A stretch of DNA of 64,000 bases from Nitratireductor sp. XY-223 (GCF_004959855.1 NZ_SPNT01000001.1:496001-560000), one strand, 5' to 3'; shown: positions 53,810-62,892, numbered from the stretch's first letter. The notes: a model not told the origin generated them from the letters alone. Program-made: numbers and translations.

Positions 53810-54925
53810 TCAGATGCGCGGCTTGTAGCCTGCCGGCGGCCACCATGATTCGAAATCAGCCGGCTTGGGCAGGCCGAGATCCTGCGCGGTGACGACGTCG
53901 GCGCCGATCTGGTCGGAGAACTTGTTGAACGTGTCGACCGTGACCACTTCCAGGAGCGCGGCGCGCTTGTCTGCGGCCTCGCCGGTACGGATGTCGGTCT
54001 GGAAGAACTTGCTCTTGACCATGTCCTGGAAGCCGTCGGAGTTCACCGCCTCGATGAAGGCGTCGTTGACCGCCTGAAGGACCTCCGTCGGCGTATCGCG
54101 CTTCATGATGAAGTTGTAGGTGCCGCCGATCGGCAGGAAGGGCTGGATCGATGGCAGCAGGCCGCCGATGGTGGGCATGACCTTGCCGTCGCCGAGGTCG
54201 ATATCCGCGGTCGATGTCTGCTGCAGGCAGCGCAGCTTTCCGGCGCGGACGAGGTCGACATGCTCGTGCACGCCGCCGCCGGCGATGTCGACTTCACCCT
54301 GCAGGCCGGCCAGGGTCGCGGCCTTGCCGCCCTTGTAGGGCACATATTTCAGGCTGACATCGGCGAAGGACCCGACGATCAGGGCAAGTTCGTGCCACAG
54401 CCCGCCGGTGCCGGACGTCGAGATGGTGATCTTGCCGGGATCGGCCTTGGCCGCGGCGACAACGTCGTCGAAGGTCTTGAAGGGCGAGTCGATCGGCACC
54501 GACCAACTGGCATTGGCGGTCGCTGCCTGGAAGAACACCCATTCTTCCCAGGGCACGAAGTCGACATGGCCCATGACACGCACGAACTTGTTGTAGTTGG
54601 CGCCGCCGAGAACCGTGTAGCCGTCGGAAGCCTGGCCGTGGACATATTGTGTGGCGACGCCGCCGACGGCGCCCGGCTTATTGATGACGTTGATCTTCCA
54701 GCCCTTAGAGTTGGCCATTTCCTCGGCAAGCTTGCGCATGATGGTGTCTGTGCCGCCGCCGGCTCCGTACATGACCACCAGCGTTATGGCGCGTTCCGGA
54801 AAACCGGCCGCCCGGGCCTTGTCGGCCGGGATGGTGATCGACAAGGCCGCCATGGACGCGGCCGATCCGGCCAGAAAGGTCCTGCGGTCAATCGAGGCGA
54901 TTGGGTTGCCTTTTGATTTTGCCAT
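53810..54925 (-). CDS. tctC: Tripartite tricarboxylate transporter substrate-binding protein (Tat leader)
   Basis: The 371-residue periplasmic protein has a twin-arginine leader (IDRRTFLAGSAASMAALS, about 12-30) and Bug/TctC-fold segments (LVVMYGAGGGTDTIMRKLAEEMA; VPYKGGKAATLAGLQGEVDI). The start at 54925 has GGAGGAGAAAA upstream. A Tat leader suggests folding before export, in contrast to the Sec-type leader of the other TctC at 60289. It binds the still unnamed carboxylate. Confidence 0.93.
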   Translation of the reverse strand: MAKSKGNPIASIDRRTFLAGSAASMAALSITIPADKARAAGFPERAITLVVMYGAGGGTDTIMRKLAEEMANSKGWKINVINKPGAVGGVATQYVHGQASDGYTVLGGANYNKFVRVMGHVDFVPWEEWVFFQAATANASWSVPIDSPFKTFDDVVAAAKADPGKITISTSGTGGLWHELALIVGSFADVSLKYVPYKGGKAATLAGLQGEVDIAGGGVHEHVDLVRAGKLRCLQQTSTADIDLGDGKVMPTIGGLLPSIQPFLPIGGTYNFIMKRDTPTEVLQAVNDAFIEAVNSDGFQDMVKSKFFQTDIRTGEAADKRAALLEVVTVDTFNKFSDQIGADVVTAQDLGLPKPADFESWWPPAGYKPRI

Positions 54926-54954
54926 TTTTCTCCTCCACTCAAATAGCCGGACTT

Positions 54955-55548
54955 TCATCCGGAATGGCTAGTTGTTCTGCTCCCTTGAAAAGACTTGTCC
55001 GCCAGAAAGTCAGTGACTTCCGGTTCCAGATCCGTCGCCATCAGCGCGTTCCAGCGGTTGTTGAAGCCGAAGAGCGCGATGACCGCGCCGATCTCGATGA
55101 TCTGCTCCTCGGAAAAATGCCGGCGCAGCTCAGACATGTCCTCCTGTGTCGCGTAGGCCGGGCATTGCCCGCCGGTGACAGCGACACGCAGCGCCGCACG
55201 CTCGGCGTCAGAGAAGACCGGGTTGGTCTCGAACTCCCAGATCGCCGCCAGCTTGTCGTCCGGAACGCCGTTGTCGGCGCCGTTCTTGAGCGTGTGGGCC
55301 GAACAGTAGGTGCAGCCGTTTGCGCGGCTCGTGACATGGGCCACCATCCAGCGCAGCGCCGGATCGACGGTGCCGTCCGGATTGCGCACGACGGCGCGGA
55401 TGAGGCCGAGTACGGCGCGCGCGATTTCCGGGCGCCGGGCCAGAAGCAGCATGGAATTGGCGACAAAACCCGTTGCGGAAGCGAGTTGCTCAATGTCGGC
55501 TTTTGCCGCGTCCGTTTCCTCGATGCTCAACGGCTCGACATGCGACAT
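54955..55548 (-). CDS. Carboxymuconolactone decarboxylase/AhpD-like protein
   Basis: The 197-residue helical protein has the AhpD/CMD motif CTYCSAHT (Cys79, Cys82, His85), so a thiol-peroxidase-like or decarboxylase activity is possible. The family includes uncharacterised peroxidase-related enzymes. It is first gene in the tctCBA-Gfo/Idh operon, with a 29-base gap to tctC. Its contribution to substrate breakdown is unknown. Confidence 0.9.
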   Translation of the reverse strand: MSHVEPLSIEETDAAKADIEQLASATGFVANSMLLLARRPEIARAVLGLIRAVVRNPDGTVDPALRWMVAHVTSRANGCTYCSAHTLKNGADNGVPDDKLAAIWEFETNPVFSDAERAALRVAVTGGQCPAYATQEDMSELRRHFSEEQIIEIGAVIALFGFNNRWNALMATDLEPEVTDFLADKSFQGSRTTSHSG

Positions 55549-55968
55549 ACGGATCCCTCCCAGGCAGGCGCCTTCATTCGTTCCGCCGTTTCTTGTGCGG
55601 CGGTTTCATCGTTGTCCGTTCATTCGCGGGGCGTATAGGGCGCGTCGCCATCCACTTAAGAACCCGATTTTGAGGATACGGTCTCAAGCTGCAGATTTCG
55701 ACGAGAAATGTCGGTCTGGTGATCATATGTCACTATGGCGAATATCAAGAATCCTGATTGCCAGACCCCGTTGTGAACACAAAACCTACAGGTTAGATTC
55801 CCCGGATCGCGCCCCGAAACCGGTTGCCGGCCGAAAGCCCTTCCGCGCGCGTTGTTGTATTCACTTTTTGCATAGATTAAGCTGTTTTTCGCATTTCTGT
55901 TGCCGCACCTATGCGATTAGGTTCAGGGCATCCACTCATGGCTCCCAGGGTTGCAGAAGGCGGTTTTC
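55549..55968. promoter_or_regulatory. Divergent promoter region with two dyads
   Basis: This 420-base region separates the CMD-led operon (minus) from the second Gfo/Idh gene (plus). I see no gene in it. It holds GTGA-N7-TCAC (55719-55733, also fitting T-N11-A) and TTGTG-AA-CACAA (55771-55782). Both suit operators for regulators of the flanking genes. No promoter hexamers are clear enough to name. Confidence 0.4.
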
Positions 55969-57027
55969 ATGCAGCAGATCAATGTAGGCGTGGTCGGAAC
56001 GGGCTGGTGCGGCGGCATTCGCGCGGAAGCGTGCTTTGCCAATCCGCTTGTCGCCGACCTTCACATCGCCGAAATCAACGAGGAACGGCTGGCCGAGGTC
56101 AAGGCGCTGTCGCATCCGGTCACGGCGACCACGGACTACGCCGAAATCATCGAGAACCCGTCGGTCGATGCGGTCATCATCTCGGCGACCCCCGAGACGA
56201 CGCACTATCCCATGGCGAAGGCGGCGATCACCGCCGGCAAGCATGTTTTCCTGGAAAAACCGATCGCCATCACGCTGGCCGAGGCGGACGAACTGGTGGC
56301 GCTGTCGCACCGGCACAAGGTCAAGTTCACCATCGGATATTCGCAGCGCTTCAATCCGAAATACGCATTCATCAAGAAGTCGCTCGAGGACGGGACGCTG
56401 GGCGAGCCGGTCAGCGCGCTGATCAGCCGGCACATAACCCGAAGCCTCGGCAAGAAGATCTCCGGCCGTGTCAAGCTCTCGCCGGCGGCGATGGAGGCGA
56501 CGCACGATCTCGATTTCGTGCTGTGGTGCCTGGAGCCGGCGAAACCGGTGCGCGTCTATGCCCAGACGGTCTACAAGACCATGCAGGAGATCAACGGCGC
56601 GCCGGATTGCACCTGGATCATCGTGACGATGGACAACGGCATTTCCTTCACCATCGGCGCCGGCTGGATCCTGCCGCTCGGCTATCCGAACTATTCGGCT
56701 ACAACGCTGGAGATGGTCGGGACGAAGGGCGCGCTGCTCATTGACGACACCCATCGCGATGTCGTCCTCAACACCGTCGACAAGGGCATTCAGTTCCCGA
56801 TGTCGTCAATGCCGGGCGAGCCTGTGAACCACGTCTTCGCCGGGCCCATGGCCAGCGAAACCCACCATTTCATCGAAGCGGTGGCGCTCGACCGGCCGGT
56901 TCTGGTGACGCCCGAACAGGCCCGTAAGGTGATGGAGGTCTATATCGCGGCGGACCTTTCGGCCGAACGCAACGAGCCGGTTTCGCTGCCGCTCAACGAT
57001 GCCGATATCACCTCGCTGGCAAGCTGA
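55969..57027 (+). CDS. Gfo/Idh/MocA family oxidoreductase (second copy)
   Basis: The 352-residue dehydrogenase has Rossmann motif GVVGTGWCGGIRAEA (about 6-20), EKPIAI (about 98-103) and the C-terminal family domain. It shares VGTKG...DDTHRDVVL with the protein at 50538, which points to an older duplication. The start at ATG 55969 is preceded by GAAGGCGG; an in-frame TTG at 55951 is less likely. It lies alone on its strand, convergent with a LysR gene. Confidence 0.92.
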   Translation: MQQINVGVVGTGWCGGIRAEACFANPLVADLHIAEINEERLAEVKALSHPVTATTDYAEIIENPSVDAVIISATPETTHYPMAKAAITAGKHVFLEKPIAITLAEADELVALSHRHKVKFTIGYSQRFNPKYAFIKKSLEDGTLGEPVSALISRHITRSLGKKISGRVKLSPAAMEATHDLDFVLWCLEPAKPVRVYAQTVYKTMQEINGAPDCTWIIVTMDNGISFTIGAGWILPLGYPNYSATTLEMVGTKGALLIDDTHRDVVLNTVDKGIQFPMSSMPGEPVNHVFAGPMASETHHFIEAVALDRPVLVTPEQARKVMEVYIAADLSAERNEPVSLPLNDADITSLAS

Positions 57028-57037
57028 GGAAGCGCAA

Positions 57038-57961
57038 TTAACCCACAGGTCCGCCTTCCTGAGGCTGGGGAATGAACTGGCTGGAGCTGGAAAAGCAGAT
57101 GCGCATGTTCTTGGAAAGCTGGTCGGCAACACGCAGGCGGCGGGCACCCTCGGCATAGATCAGCCCGTAGCTGATATCGACCTCAGGCTCGAAGGGGCGG
57201 ATTTCAAGCTGGCTATTGAAGTGCTCGGCAACGAACGGGTGGACGATCGCGACCCCGAGACCGATCCTGACGAGATTGCCCAGAAGGATGGTCGATGTCG
57301 CCTCGATCGCCGACTGGCACTTGATCTTCAGGCGTGTGAACAGTTCCTCGGTCCGGTAGCGCATGACCGTATCGGCGGACAGCGAGACCAGGCTTTCGCC
57401 GTCGAGGTCCTCTGCGCCCACGACATCCTTGCCGGCCAGCCTGTGGCCCTTCGGCATGATGATGACCGAGCGCACGGTGCACAGCGGCTCGACGACCAGG
57501 CCCTGCTGGACGATCGGCAGCGTCGCAAGGCCGATATCGTAGCGCCGTTCGGCAACGGCCTGCTGCAGTTCGCTCCGGTTTTTCAGATCGATGATGATGT
57601 TGAGGTTGGGGTATTCCTCGCGCAGCATCTTCAGGGGCTGCGGCAGCATGCAGGTGCCGATCGCCGGCATCGCCACCACGCGCAGGGTTCCCGTGCCGTG
57701 GGCGCGAATGTTGGAGGCGGTCTCCTGGATCTGGTCGACCTGGGTGAGGATATCCTCGGCGATGCCGTAGAACTCGCGGCCCTCCGGCGTAATCGTCAGC
57801 CGGCCGCGATGGCGGTCGAACAGAACAAAGCCGAGCGTGTCCTCCAGCTGGCTGATCAGCCGGCTGATGGCAGACTGGCTGATGCCCATCACCTCGGCGG
57901 CCTGGGTTGTCGTTCCGGTGGCGATGAGCGCCCGCATGGCCTCGAGTTGCCTGATCTTCAT
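57038..57961 (-). CDS. LysR-family transcriptional regulator
   Basis: The 307-residue protein has HTH segment MKIRQLEAMRALIATGTTTQ...GISQSAISRLISQL and a standard effector domain (LRVVAMPAIGTCML). It is divergent from the second tct cluster (58118 onwards) and only 10 bases from the Gfo/Idh gene on the other side, so it probably controls the transporter and perhaps the dehydrogenase. The ATG lacks a clear ribosome site. Confidence 0.92.
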   Translation of the reverse strand: MKIRQLEAMRALIATGTTTQAAEVMGISQSAISRLISQLEDTLGFVLFDRHRGRLTITPEGREFYGIAEDILTQVDQIQETASNIRAHGTGTLRVVAMPAIGTCMLPQPLKMLREEYPNLNIIIDLKNRSELQQAVAERRYDIGLATLPIVQQGLVVEPLCTVRSVIIMPKGHRLAGKDVVGAEDLDGESLVSLSADTVMRYRTEELFTRLKIKCQSAIEATSTILLGNLVRIGLGVAIVHPFVAEHFNSQLEIRPFEPEVDISYGLIYAEGARRLRVADQLSKNMRICFSSSSQFIPQPQEGGPVG

Positions 57962-58049
57962 TCGTCATGCCCCGCTGTCGAACAGTCCGGGTTTATCGCA
58001 TTGTGCCCCGGCGGCCCAGCCATTGGCTATTCCAAATTGTCATAGATGT

Positions 58050-58072
58050 AAACCAAGAATGCATTTCGGTTT
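58050..58072. promoter_or_regulatory. Candidate LysR operator before the second tct cluster
   Basis: AAACC-N13-GGTTT, with a central ATGCAT-like core, lies in the 156-base gap between the LysR gene and the tct genes. Only the outer arms are perfect. Candidate operator of the divergent LysR. Confidence 0.3.
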
Positions 58073-58117
58073 GTTCCTGTGAGACATTAGACTTCAGCTC
58101 AGATTTCGGGAGGAACA

Positions 58118-58156
58118 ATGAGAAACGGAGTTATTTCCGAGCGGCGGAAGCGCTGA
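58118..58156 (+). CDS. Twelve-codon leader ORF coupled to tctB
   Basis: A short frame encoding MRNGVISERRKR starts at ATG 58118 with a strong GGGAGGAA site and stops at TGA 58154-58156, making TGATG with the tctB start. tctB itself has no good ribosome site, so this leader may carry its translation. The peptide is too short for homology; it may exist only to couple translation. Confidence 0.45.
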   Translation: MRNGVISERRKR

Positions 58157-58671
58157 TGCAGAAGCGCATGGAAATCGCCGTTGCCGGAACGCTGCTGTTG
58201 CTGGCGGTGGTCTTTGCCCTGTTCATCGATGCCTTCGTCGCCAAGCCGAAGACGCTGTTCGGGCGCTCGCTGAGCGCCATCGAGCCGACCGCATTTCCGC
58301 TCATCACCATGGCGATGATGATCGTCCTTTGCGGCCTGTTCTTTTACGCGATGTTCCGGCGGTCGGGCCAGGCGCAGATGGCTGTTGACGATGGCCTCAA
58401 CCGGCAGACGAACTGGATCAGAATCGGCGCGTTCTTCGTGGTGCTGGTGCTTTATGCGCTGACCTTCGATCCGCTCGGGTTCCTGACATCGACCTTCATC
58501 GCAATGGTGCTTCTGTCGCTGCTGGCCGGCAACCGCAACATCATCCAGATCGCCATCTTCTCGGCGATCCTGCCGCTCGCGTTCTATCTCCTGGCGACCC
58601 GGGTCCTGCTGGTCTCGCTGCCGGAGCAGAGCGGCATCGAATTCCTAATCGCCAGAATACTCGGAGGCTGA
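58156..58671 (+). CDS. tctB: Tripartite tricarboxylate transporter small membrane subunit (second copy)
   Basis: The 171-residue protein has four hydrophobic segments (AVAGTLLLLAVVFALFIDAFV; LITMAMMIVLCGLFFYAM; IGAFFVVLVLYALTF; IFSAILPLAFYLLATRVLL) as in TctB. Its ATG shares one base with the stop of the short leader frame. It precedes TctA and TctC on the plus strand, reversed from the first cluster, where TctC comes first. Confidence 0.9.
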   Translation: MQKRMEIAVAGTLLLLAVVFALFIDAFVAKPKTLFGRSLSAIEPTAFPLITMAMMIVLCGLFFYAMFRRSGQAQMAVDDGLNRQTNWIRIGAFFVVLVLYALTFDPLGFLTSTFIAMVLLSLLAGNRNIIQIAIFSAILPLAFYLLATRVLLVSLPEQSGIEFLIARILGG

Positions 58672-58711
58672 CACTCATTCATGCGTAACCAATCGACACT
58701 GCAGGCTGCCG

Positions 58712-60205
58712 ATGATTGACCAGTTCGCAACCGGATTCTTCATGGCATTCAGGCTCGACACCTTCTTCATGATGGGTGTCGGGCTGTTCTTCGGCATGCT
58801 CGTCGGCTCGCTGCCCGGATTCACCACGCTGATGGCGATGGCGATCCTCCTGCCGGTGTCTTTTTTCCTCGATCCGATCGTCGGAATTCCGTTTCTGCTG
58901 GGCATCTACAAGGGCGGCATTTTCGGCGGCAGCGTGCCGGCCATCCTGGTCTCGATGCCGGGAACGGGCGCGGCAGTCGCGACAACCGCCGACGGCCATG
59001 CGCTGACGAAGAAAGGCAAGTCGCGCAAAGCACTCGACATCGCATTGTTCTCGTCCCTCTTCGGCGACTTCACCTCCGACATTCTGACCATCATGATGAT
59101 CTTTCCGATCGCGCTTCTGGTCATGCAGTTCGGTCCGCCGGAACTGGCGGCGATCCTGTTTCTGAGCCTGATCGTGATCGCCATGACCGCCGGCAGCAAC
59201 CCGGTCAAAAGCCTGATGATGATGACGGCGGGTCTTTGGCTGTCCTTTGTCGGGACCGACCCGCTCGGCGGGGTCGAGCGTTTCACTTTCGGCAGTTTCG
59301 AGTTGCGCGGCGGCATTCCGTTGCTGCCGATGCTGATCGGGCTCTTCGCCCTGCCGGAAATCGCCGCCGTGGTCGGCCGCCGGGTGGACATCGCCCAGAC
59401 CGCCAAGATCGTCGGCGAGCGGCTGCATCTCGCCGAGCTGAAGCGCTGCATGCGCACCATTCTGCGCTCGACCGCCATCGGCACGGCCATCGGCATCGTG
59501 CCGGGGCTGGGGCAGGTGGTGGCTGCGATGCTCGGCTATACGGCTGCGAAGAACGCCTCCGACCATCCCGAGACGTTCGGCAAGGGCGAGATCGAGGGCG
59601 TGGCGGCGGCGGAGGCGGCGAACAACGCGGTCAACGGACCGACCCTGGTGCCGCTGCTGACTCTCGGCATTCCCGGCGACAATGTCACCGCCATTCTTCT
59701 CGGCGCCTTCGTGGCGCAGGGCCTGCGGCCGGGCCCGCAGCTCTTCGAAGAGCAGGGCGCCGTCGTCTTCGCCATCCTGACGGCGATGGTGTTTGCCAAC
59801 ATCCTGTTCCTGATTATCGGCTATCTGTCGATCCCGTTCTTCGCCCGCATCGTCACCATCAAGAACTCGCTGCTTATTCCGGCGGTCATCATGTTCGCTT
59901 TCGCGGGATCGTTCGTCTTCCGCTCGGATCCGGTGGACCTTCTGATGCTGATCGGTTTCGGCGCCTTCGGGATCATCGCCCGCATCGCCCGCTTCGAGGT
60001 CATGCCCATGGTCATGGGATTCATCCTCGGCGGCCCGCTCGAATATGCCTTCGGCCAGACCATGGCGATGTCCAACGGAGACCTGATCGGCTTCGCCATC
60101 AGCCAGCGGCCGAGCATGCTGGCGATCCTGATAATCACACCGCTGATCGGCTTTTACCTGTGGCGCCGCATGGCCAACATGTCACGGGTTTCCAATGCGC
60201 ACTAG
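58712..60205 (+). CDS. tctA: Tripartite tricarboxylate transporter large permease (second copy)
   Basis: The 497-residue protein has TctA-family signatures (FGMLVGSLPGFTTLMAMAIL, about 27-46; IFGGSVPAILVSMPGTGAA; GIPGDNVTAILLGAFV) and about eleven hydrophobic segments. The ATG has only a weak ribosome site (GCAGG); a 12-codon frame from 58681 overlaps it by 8 bases. It is related to but well diverged from TctA at 51661. Confidence 0.95.
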   Translation: MIDQFATGFFMAFRLDTFFMMGVGLFFGMLVGSLPGFTTLMAMAILLPVSFFLDPIVGIPFLLGIYKGGIFGGSVPAILVSMPGTGAAVATTADGHALTKKGKSRKALDIALFSSLFGDFTSDILTIMMIFPIALLVMQFGPPELAAILFLSLIVIAMTAGSNPVKSLMMMTAGLWLSFVGTDPLGGVERFTFGSFELRGGIPLLPMLIGLFALPEIAAVVGRRVDIAQTAKIVGERLHLAELKRCMRTILRSTAIGTAIGIVPGLGQVVAAMLGYTAAKNASDHPETFGKGEIEGVAAAEAANNAVNGPTLVPLLTLGIPGDNVTAILLGAFVAQGLRPGPQLFEEQGAVVFAILTAMVFANILFLIIGYLSIPFFARIVTIKNSLLIPAVIMFAFAGSFVFRSDPVDLLMLIGFGAFGIIARIARFEVMPMVMGFILGGPLEYAFGQTMAMSNGDLIGFAISQRPSMLAILIITPLIGFYLWRRMANMSRVSNAH

Positions 60206-60288
60206 CCAGAAACGAGGAGGGCACAAGGACAATTCGAACGTCACGATTACTGCGTGCCAAAATTGATCACAAGGATCGGGAGGATACT

Positions 60289-61248
60289 ATGATCAGACGT
60301 CATATACTGAAATTCGCACTTGCGGCGGCAATGCTCGGCGGCCTGGCGGCCCCGGCCGTTGCCGAATATCCGGAAAAGCCGGTTACGCTTGTCATTCCGC
60401 TTGGGGCGGGCGGCTCGCACGACCTCAACGCCCGAGTCATTTCGAGCATCATACCGGCCTATCTCAACCAGGCCATGATCGTGCGCCTGACACCGGGCGC
60501 CGGCGGCCAGAAGGGAACCCAGGAAGCCGCGACCGCGCCGGCCGACGGCTATACGCTGCTGTTCAGTCACAACTATATCGATATGCTGCAACAGCACGTC
60601 GAGAACCTGCCCTATGATCCGAACAAGGATTTCGTTCCGGTCGCGCGGGTCAACTACGCGCCGATCGGCATCGTCGTGCGCGGCGACAGCCCGTTTAAGA
60701 CATTCGAGGATGTGGTCCGCCACGCGGAAGAGAATCCGGGCGCATTGAAAATGGCCCACTCCGGTAACTGGGGTGCATTGTTCGTCCCCGCGGCGCAGAT
60801 CATGAAAGCCCGCGGGATCACATTCAACATGATCCCCTACAAGGGGGGCGGCCCTGCCATGCAGGCGCTTCTCAAGGGTGAAGCCGATATCACGATGGGC
60901 TTCCCGGCCACACTGTCGAGCCTGCTCGACAGCGGCGAGGTACGGCTGCTCGCCACTGCCGGCAACGAGACGATGGTCGAGGGCGTTCCAACTTTCCCCG
61001 AAATCGGCGTCGACGGTGATGTCGGGTTCATGCATCGCGTGGTCCTGGCGCCCGCCGATACGCCGCCGGAGGTTCTTGAGACGCTGCGCACCGCCTTCAA
61101 GGCGCTGCAGGAGGACAAGACCTACACCCGCCTCATGGGGCGGCTGGGCGAGAATCGCGACTTCCTGGACGGGCCCGACTACCAGAAGATGCGCGAGGCG
61201 CAGGCTCTGGAATACAAGGCCCTCGTGGATCAGATCACGTCCAACTGA
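60289..61248 (+). CDS. tctC: Tripartite tricarboxylate transporter substrate-binding protein (second copy)
   Basis: The 319-residue protein has a Sec signal (MIRRHILKFALAAAMLGG, cleaved near AVA-EYP) and TctC/Bug-fold segments (VTLVIPLGAGGSHDLNARV; NMIPYKGGGPAMQALLKGEADI). The start at ATG 60289 follows GGGAGGATACT; the open frame extends further upstream through tctA in another reading frame and is ignored. It is followed by an 11-bp hairpin. Confidence 0.95.
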   Translation: MIRRHILKFALAAAMLGGLAAPAVAEYPEKPVTLVIPLGAGGSHDLNARVISSIIPAYLNQAMIVRLTPGAGGQKGTQEAATAPADGYTLLFSHNYIDMLQQHVENLPYDPNKDFVPVARVNYAPIGIVVRGDSPFKTFEDVVRHAEENPGALKMAHSGNWGALFVPAAQIMKARGITFNMIPYKGGGPAMQALLKGEADITMGFPATLSSLLDSGEVRLLATAGNETMVEGVPTFPEIGVDGDVGFMHRVVLAPADTPPEVLETLRTAFKALQEDKTYTRLMGRLGENRDFLDGPDYQKMREAQALEYKALVDQITSN

Positions 61249-61261
61249 CCGCAAACAAACT

Positions 61262-61286
61262 GGCATGCCGGGTCCCCCGGCATGCC
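61262..61286 (+). terminator. Hairpin after the second tctC gene
   Basis: A perfect 11-bp stem (GGCATGCCGGG / CCCGGCATGCC) with a 3-base loop lies 13 bases past the tctC stop. There is no T-run, so it may protect the mRNA end or act as a weak terminator before osmC. Confidence 0.5.
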
Positions 61287-61307
61287 GTCACCCGGGGAAA
61301 TCGGACC

Positions 61308-61793
61308 ATGAAGATCAAGGAAAAGCCGATCTGGAACTTCAGGACGGCGGCAACGGCGCAAAGCACGACGCGCAGCGTCGCATCGTCGCGCACCTTCGAT
61401 ACGGTTATTGACGAGCCGATCGAGCGTGGCGGCACGAATGAAGGACCGATGCCTGTCGAGCTCGTATTCGCGGGGCTGGCGGGCTGCACCCATGTGATCG
61501 CCAACAAGCTGGCGACCCATCACGGTATCTCCTTCGATTCCATGGAGATCAACATCCGGACAACGATGGACAGCCGCGGCACACGCCTGATCGAGCCGAT
61601 CGATGTGCCTTTTCCCGAGGTGGTCATCAATATTGCCGTGGAGACAAGCGGCCCGCAGGCCGCCGTCGAGCGGGTCATGGCGGACCTGCGCCATCATTGT
61701 GCGGTTTCGAAGATGCTTCAGCAATCCGGTTCCCAGGTTGTGGAACGCTGGACCGTCAACGGTGCCGCGCAGCCGGTGCTTGAAATGACCTGA
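61308..61793 (+). CDS. OsmC-family protein
   Basis: The 161-residue protein has the OsmC pattern with two candidate redox cysteines, Cys60 in LAGCTHV and Cys131 in HHCAVSK. OsmC/Ohr proteins reduce organic hydroperoxides or fatty-acid peroxides through a dithiol. Ribosome site GGGGAAATCGGACC. It follows the tct cluster on the same strand but may have its own promoter. The exact peroxide is unknown. Confidence 0.9.
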   Translation: MKIKEKPIWNFRTAATAQSTTRSVASSRTFDTVIDEPIERGGTNEGPMPVELVFAGLAGCTHVIANKLATHHGISFDSMEINIRTTMDSRGTRLIEPIDVPFPEVVINIAVETSGPQAAVERVMADLRHHCAVSKMLQQSGSQVVERWTVNGAAQPVLEMT

Positions 61794-61811
61794 TGCAGGC
61801 GGATCCGGAAT

Positions 61812-61848
61812 TGCCGGCCGCGCCGGCACATACTATAGGTCCGTATAG
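61812..61848. promoter_or_regulatory. Hairpin and dyad between osmC and the AEC transporter
   Basis: TGCCGGC-CGC-GCCGGCA (61812-61828) could end the osmC transcript, without a T-run. Next to it CTATA-N6-TATAG (61833-61848) is a possible operator for the transporter gene. Both are small and could be chance. Confidence 0.3.
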
Positions 61849-61913
61849 GTAAGGGCATGATTCCATTGGCATGATGAGACGCCATCCGGCCGATCCACAC
61901 CCAAGGTTTTGCG

Positions 61914-62810
61914 ATGTACGGTCAGATTCTGAATGTGGTTGGTCCGATTTTCGTCATGACCTTCGTGGGCTATGTGCTCGGCCGCTCGAAGCTGCATATC
62001 GACAGCGGCACGATCAGTTCGCTGGTGCTTCTCGTCGCAACGCCCTGCCTGATCTTCTCGACACTGACCTCGCTCGATATCAGCGGCGGGACGGTCCTGA
62101 AAATGGCGCTGTCGGCGGTTCTGTGCGTTTCCATCGCCGCTCTGCTCGGGCTCGTTGTCCTGAAGCTCGCCGGCATGTCCTACCGCACGTTTCTGCCCAG
62201 TCTGATGATGCCGAATTCCGGCAATATCGGCTTGCCGCTGGTGCTCCTGGCCTTCGGCGAGACGGGCCTTGCGCTCGGCGTTTCCTATTTCTTTGTCATC
62301 GCCCTTCTGCAGTACACGGTGGGTGCCGCGATATCCTCCGGCCAGTACCGCATCAGGGACCTGGCACACCAGCCGCTGGTCTATTCGATCCTGCTGGTCG
62401 GCGTCGTCGTCGTCACCGGCGTCGAAGTGCCGGTCATCATCGCATCGACCACCGAGCTCCTCGGTGGGATGATGATCCCGGCGATGCTGATCCTGCTCGG
62501 AACGTCGCTTGCCAGGCTTTCCGTTTCCGATCTGAAACCGGCGATCACGATCGCTGTTGCGCGCCTTTGCATCGGTCTGCCGGCCAGCCTCATCGTGATT
62601 GCCGCGCTGTCGCTGACCGGTGTTGAGGCAGGAACCGTTTTCCTGCTCGCGACCATGCCGACCGCAATCGTCAACTACGTCTTTGCCGAACGCTACCGCG
62701 AAGATGCGCGGCAGGTGGCGGGCGCCGTCGTCGTTTCGACGCTTCTGACATTCACGCTGCTGCCGGCGCTGTTGTGGTCCGCTTATGCCGTGTCGGGGCA
62801 GATGCCCTAG
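61914..62810 (+). CDS. AEC family transporter
   Basis: The 298-residue protein has about ten hydrophobic segments and AEC-family patterns (ILNVVGPIFVMTFVGYVLGR; LVLLVATPCLIFSTLTSLDI; PNSGNIGLPL). The family includes auxin efflux carriers and malonate transporters such as MdcF. Weak ribosome site AAGG before the ATG. Direction and cargo cannot be told. Confidence 0.9.
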   Translation: MYGQILNVVGPIFVMTFVGYVLGRSKLHIDSGTISSLVLLVATPCLIFSTLTSLDISGGTVLKMALSAVLCVSIAALLGLVVLKLAGMSYRTFLPSLMMPNSGNIGLPLVLLAFGETGLALGVSYFFVIALLQYTVGAAISSGQYRIRDLAHQPLVYSILLVGVVVVTGVEVPVIIASTTELLGGMMIPAMLILLGTSLARLSVSDLKPAITIAVARLCIGLPASLIVIAALSLTGVEAGTVFLLATMPTAIVNYVFAERYREDARQVAGAVVVSTLLTFTLLPALLWSAYAVSGQMP

Positions 62811-62849
62811 AAACCGGTCGTTGCGCGGTGGGCGCCGGTGCTGTAAGGA

Positions 62850-62866
62850 TATCAGTAATAATGATA
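62850..62866 (+). promoter_or_regulatory. Candidate LysR operator
   Basis: TATCA-N7-TGATA is a perfect 5-bp dyad that also meets the T-N11-A rule (T62852 to A62864). It lies 27 bases before the LysR start. Autoregulation is likely; control of the AEC transporter gene is possible. Confidence 0.4.
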
Positions 62867-62892
62867 ACATTCAGGGATAGCTATTCGATCAC

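Noticed and set aside
59236-60288. N-terminal extension of the second tctC through tctA in another frame
   Set aside because: A clear ribosome site and Sec signal peptide begin at ATG 60289; the upstream part is low-complexity frame-shifted tctA.
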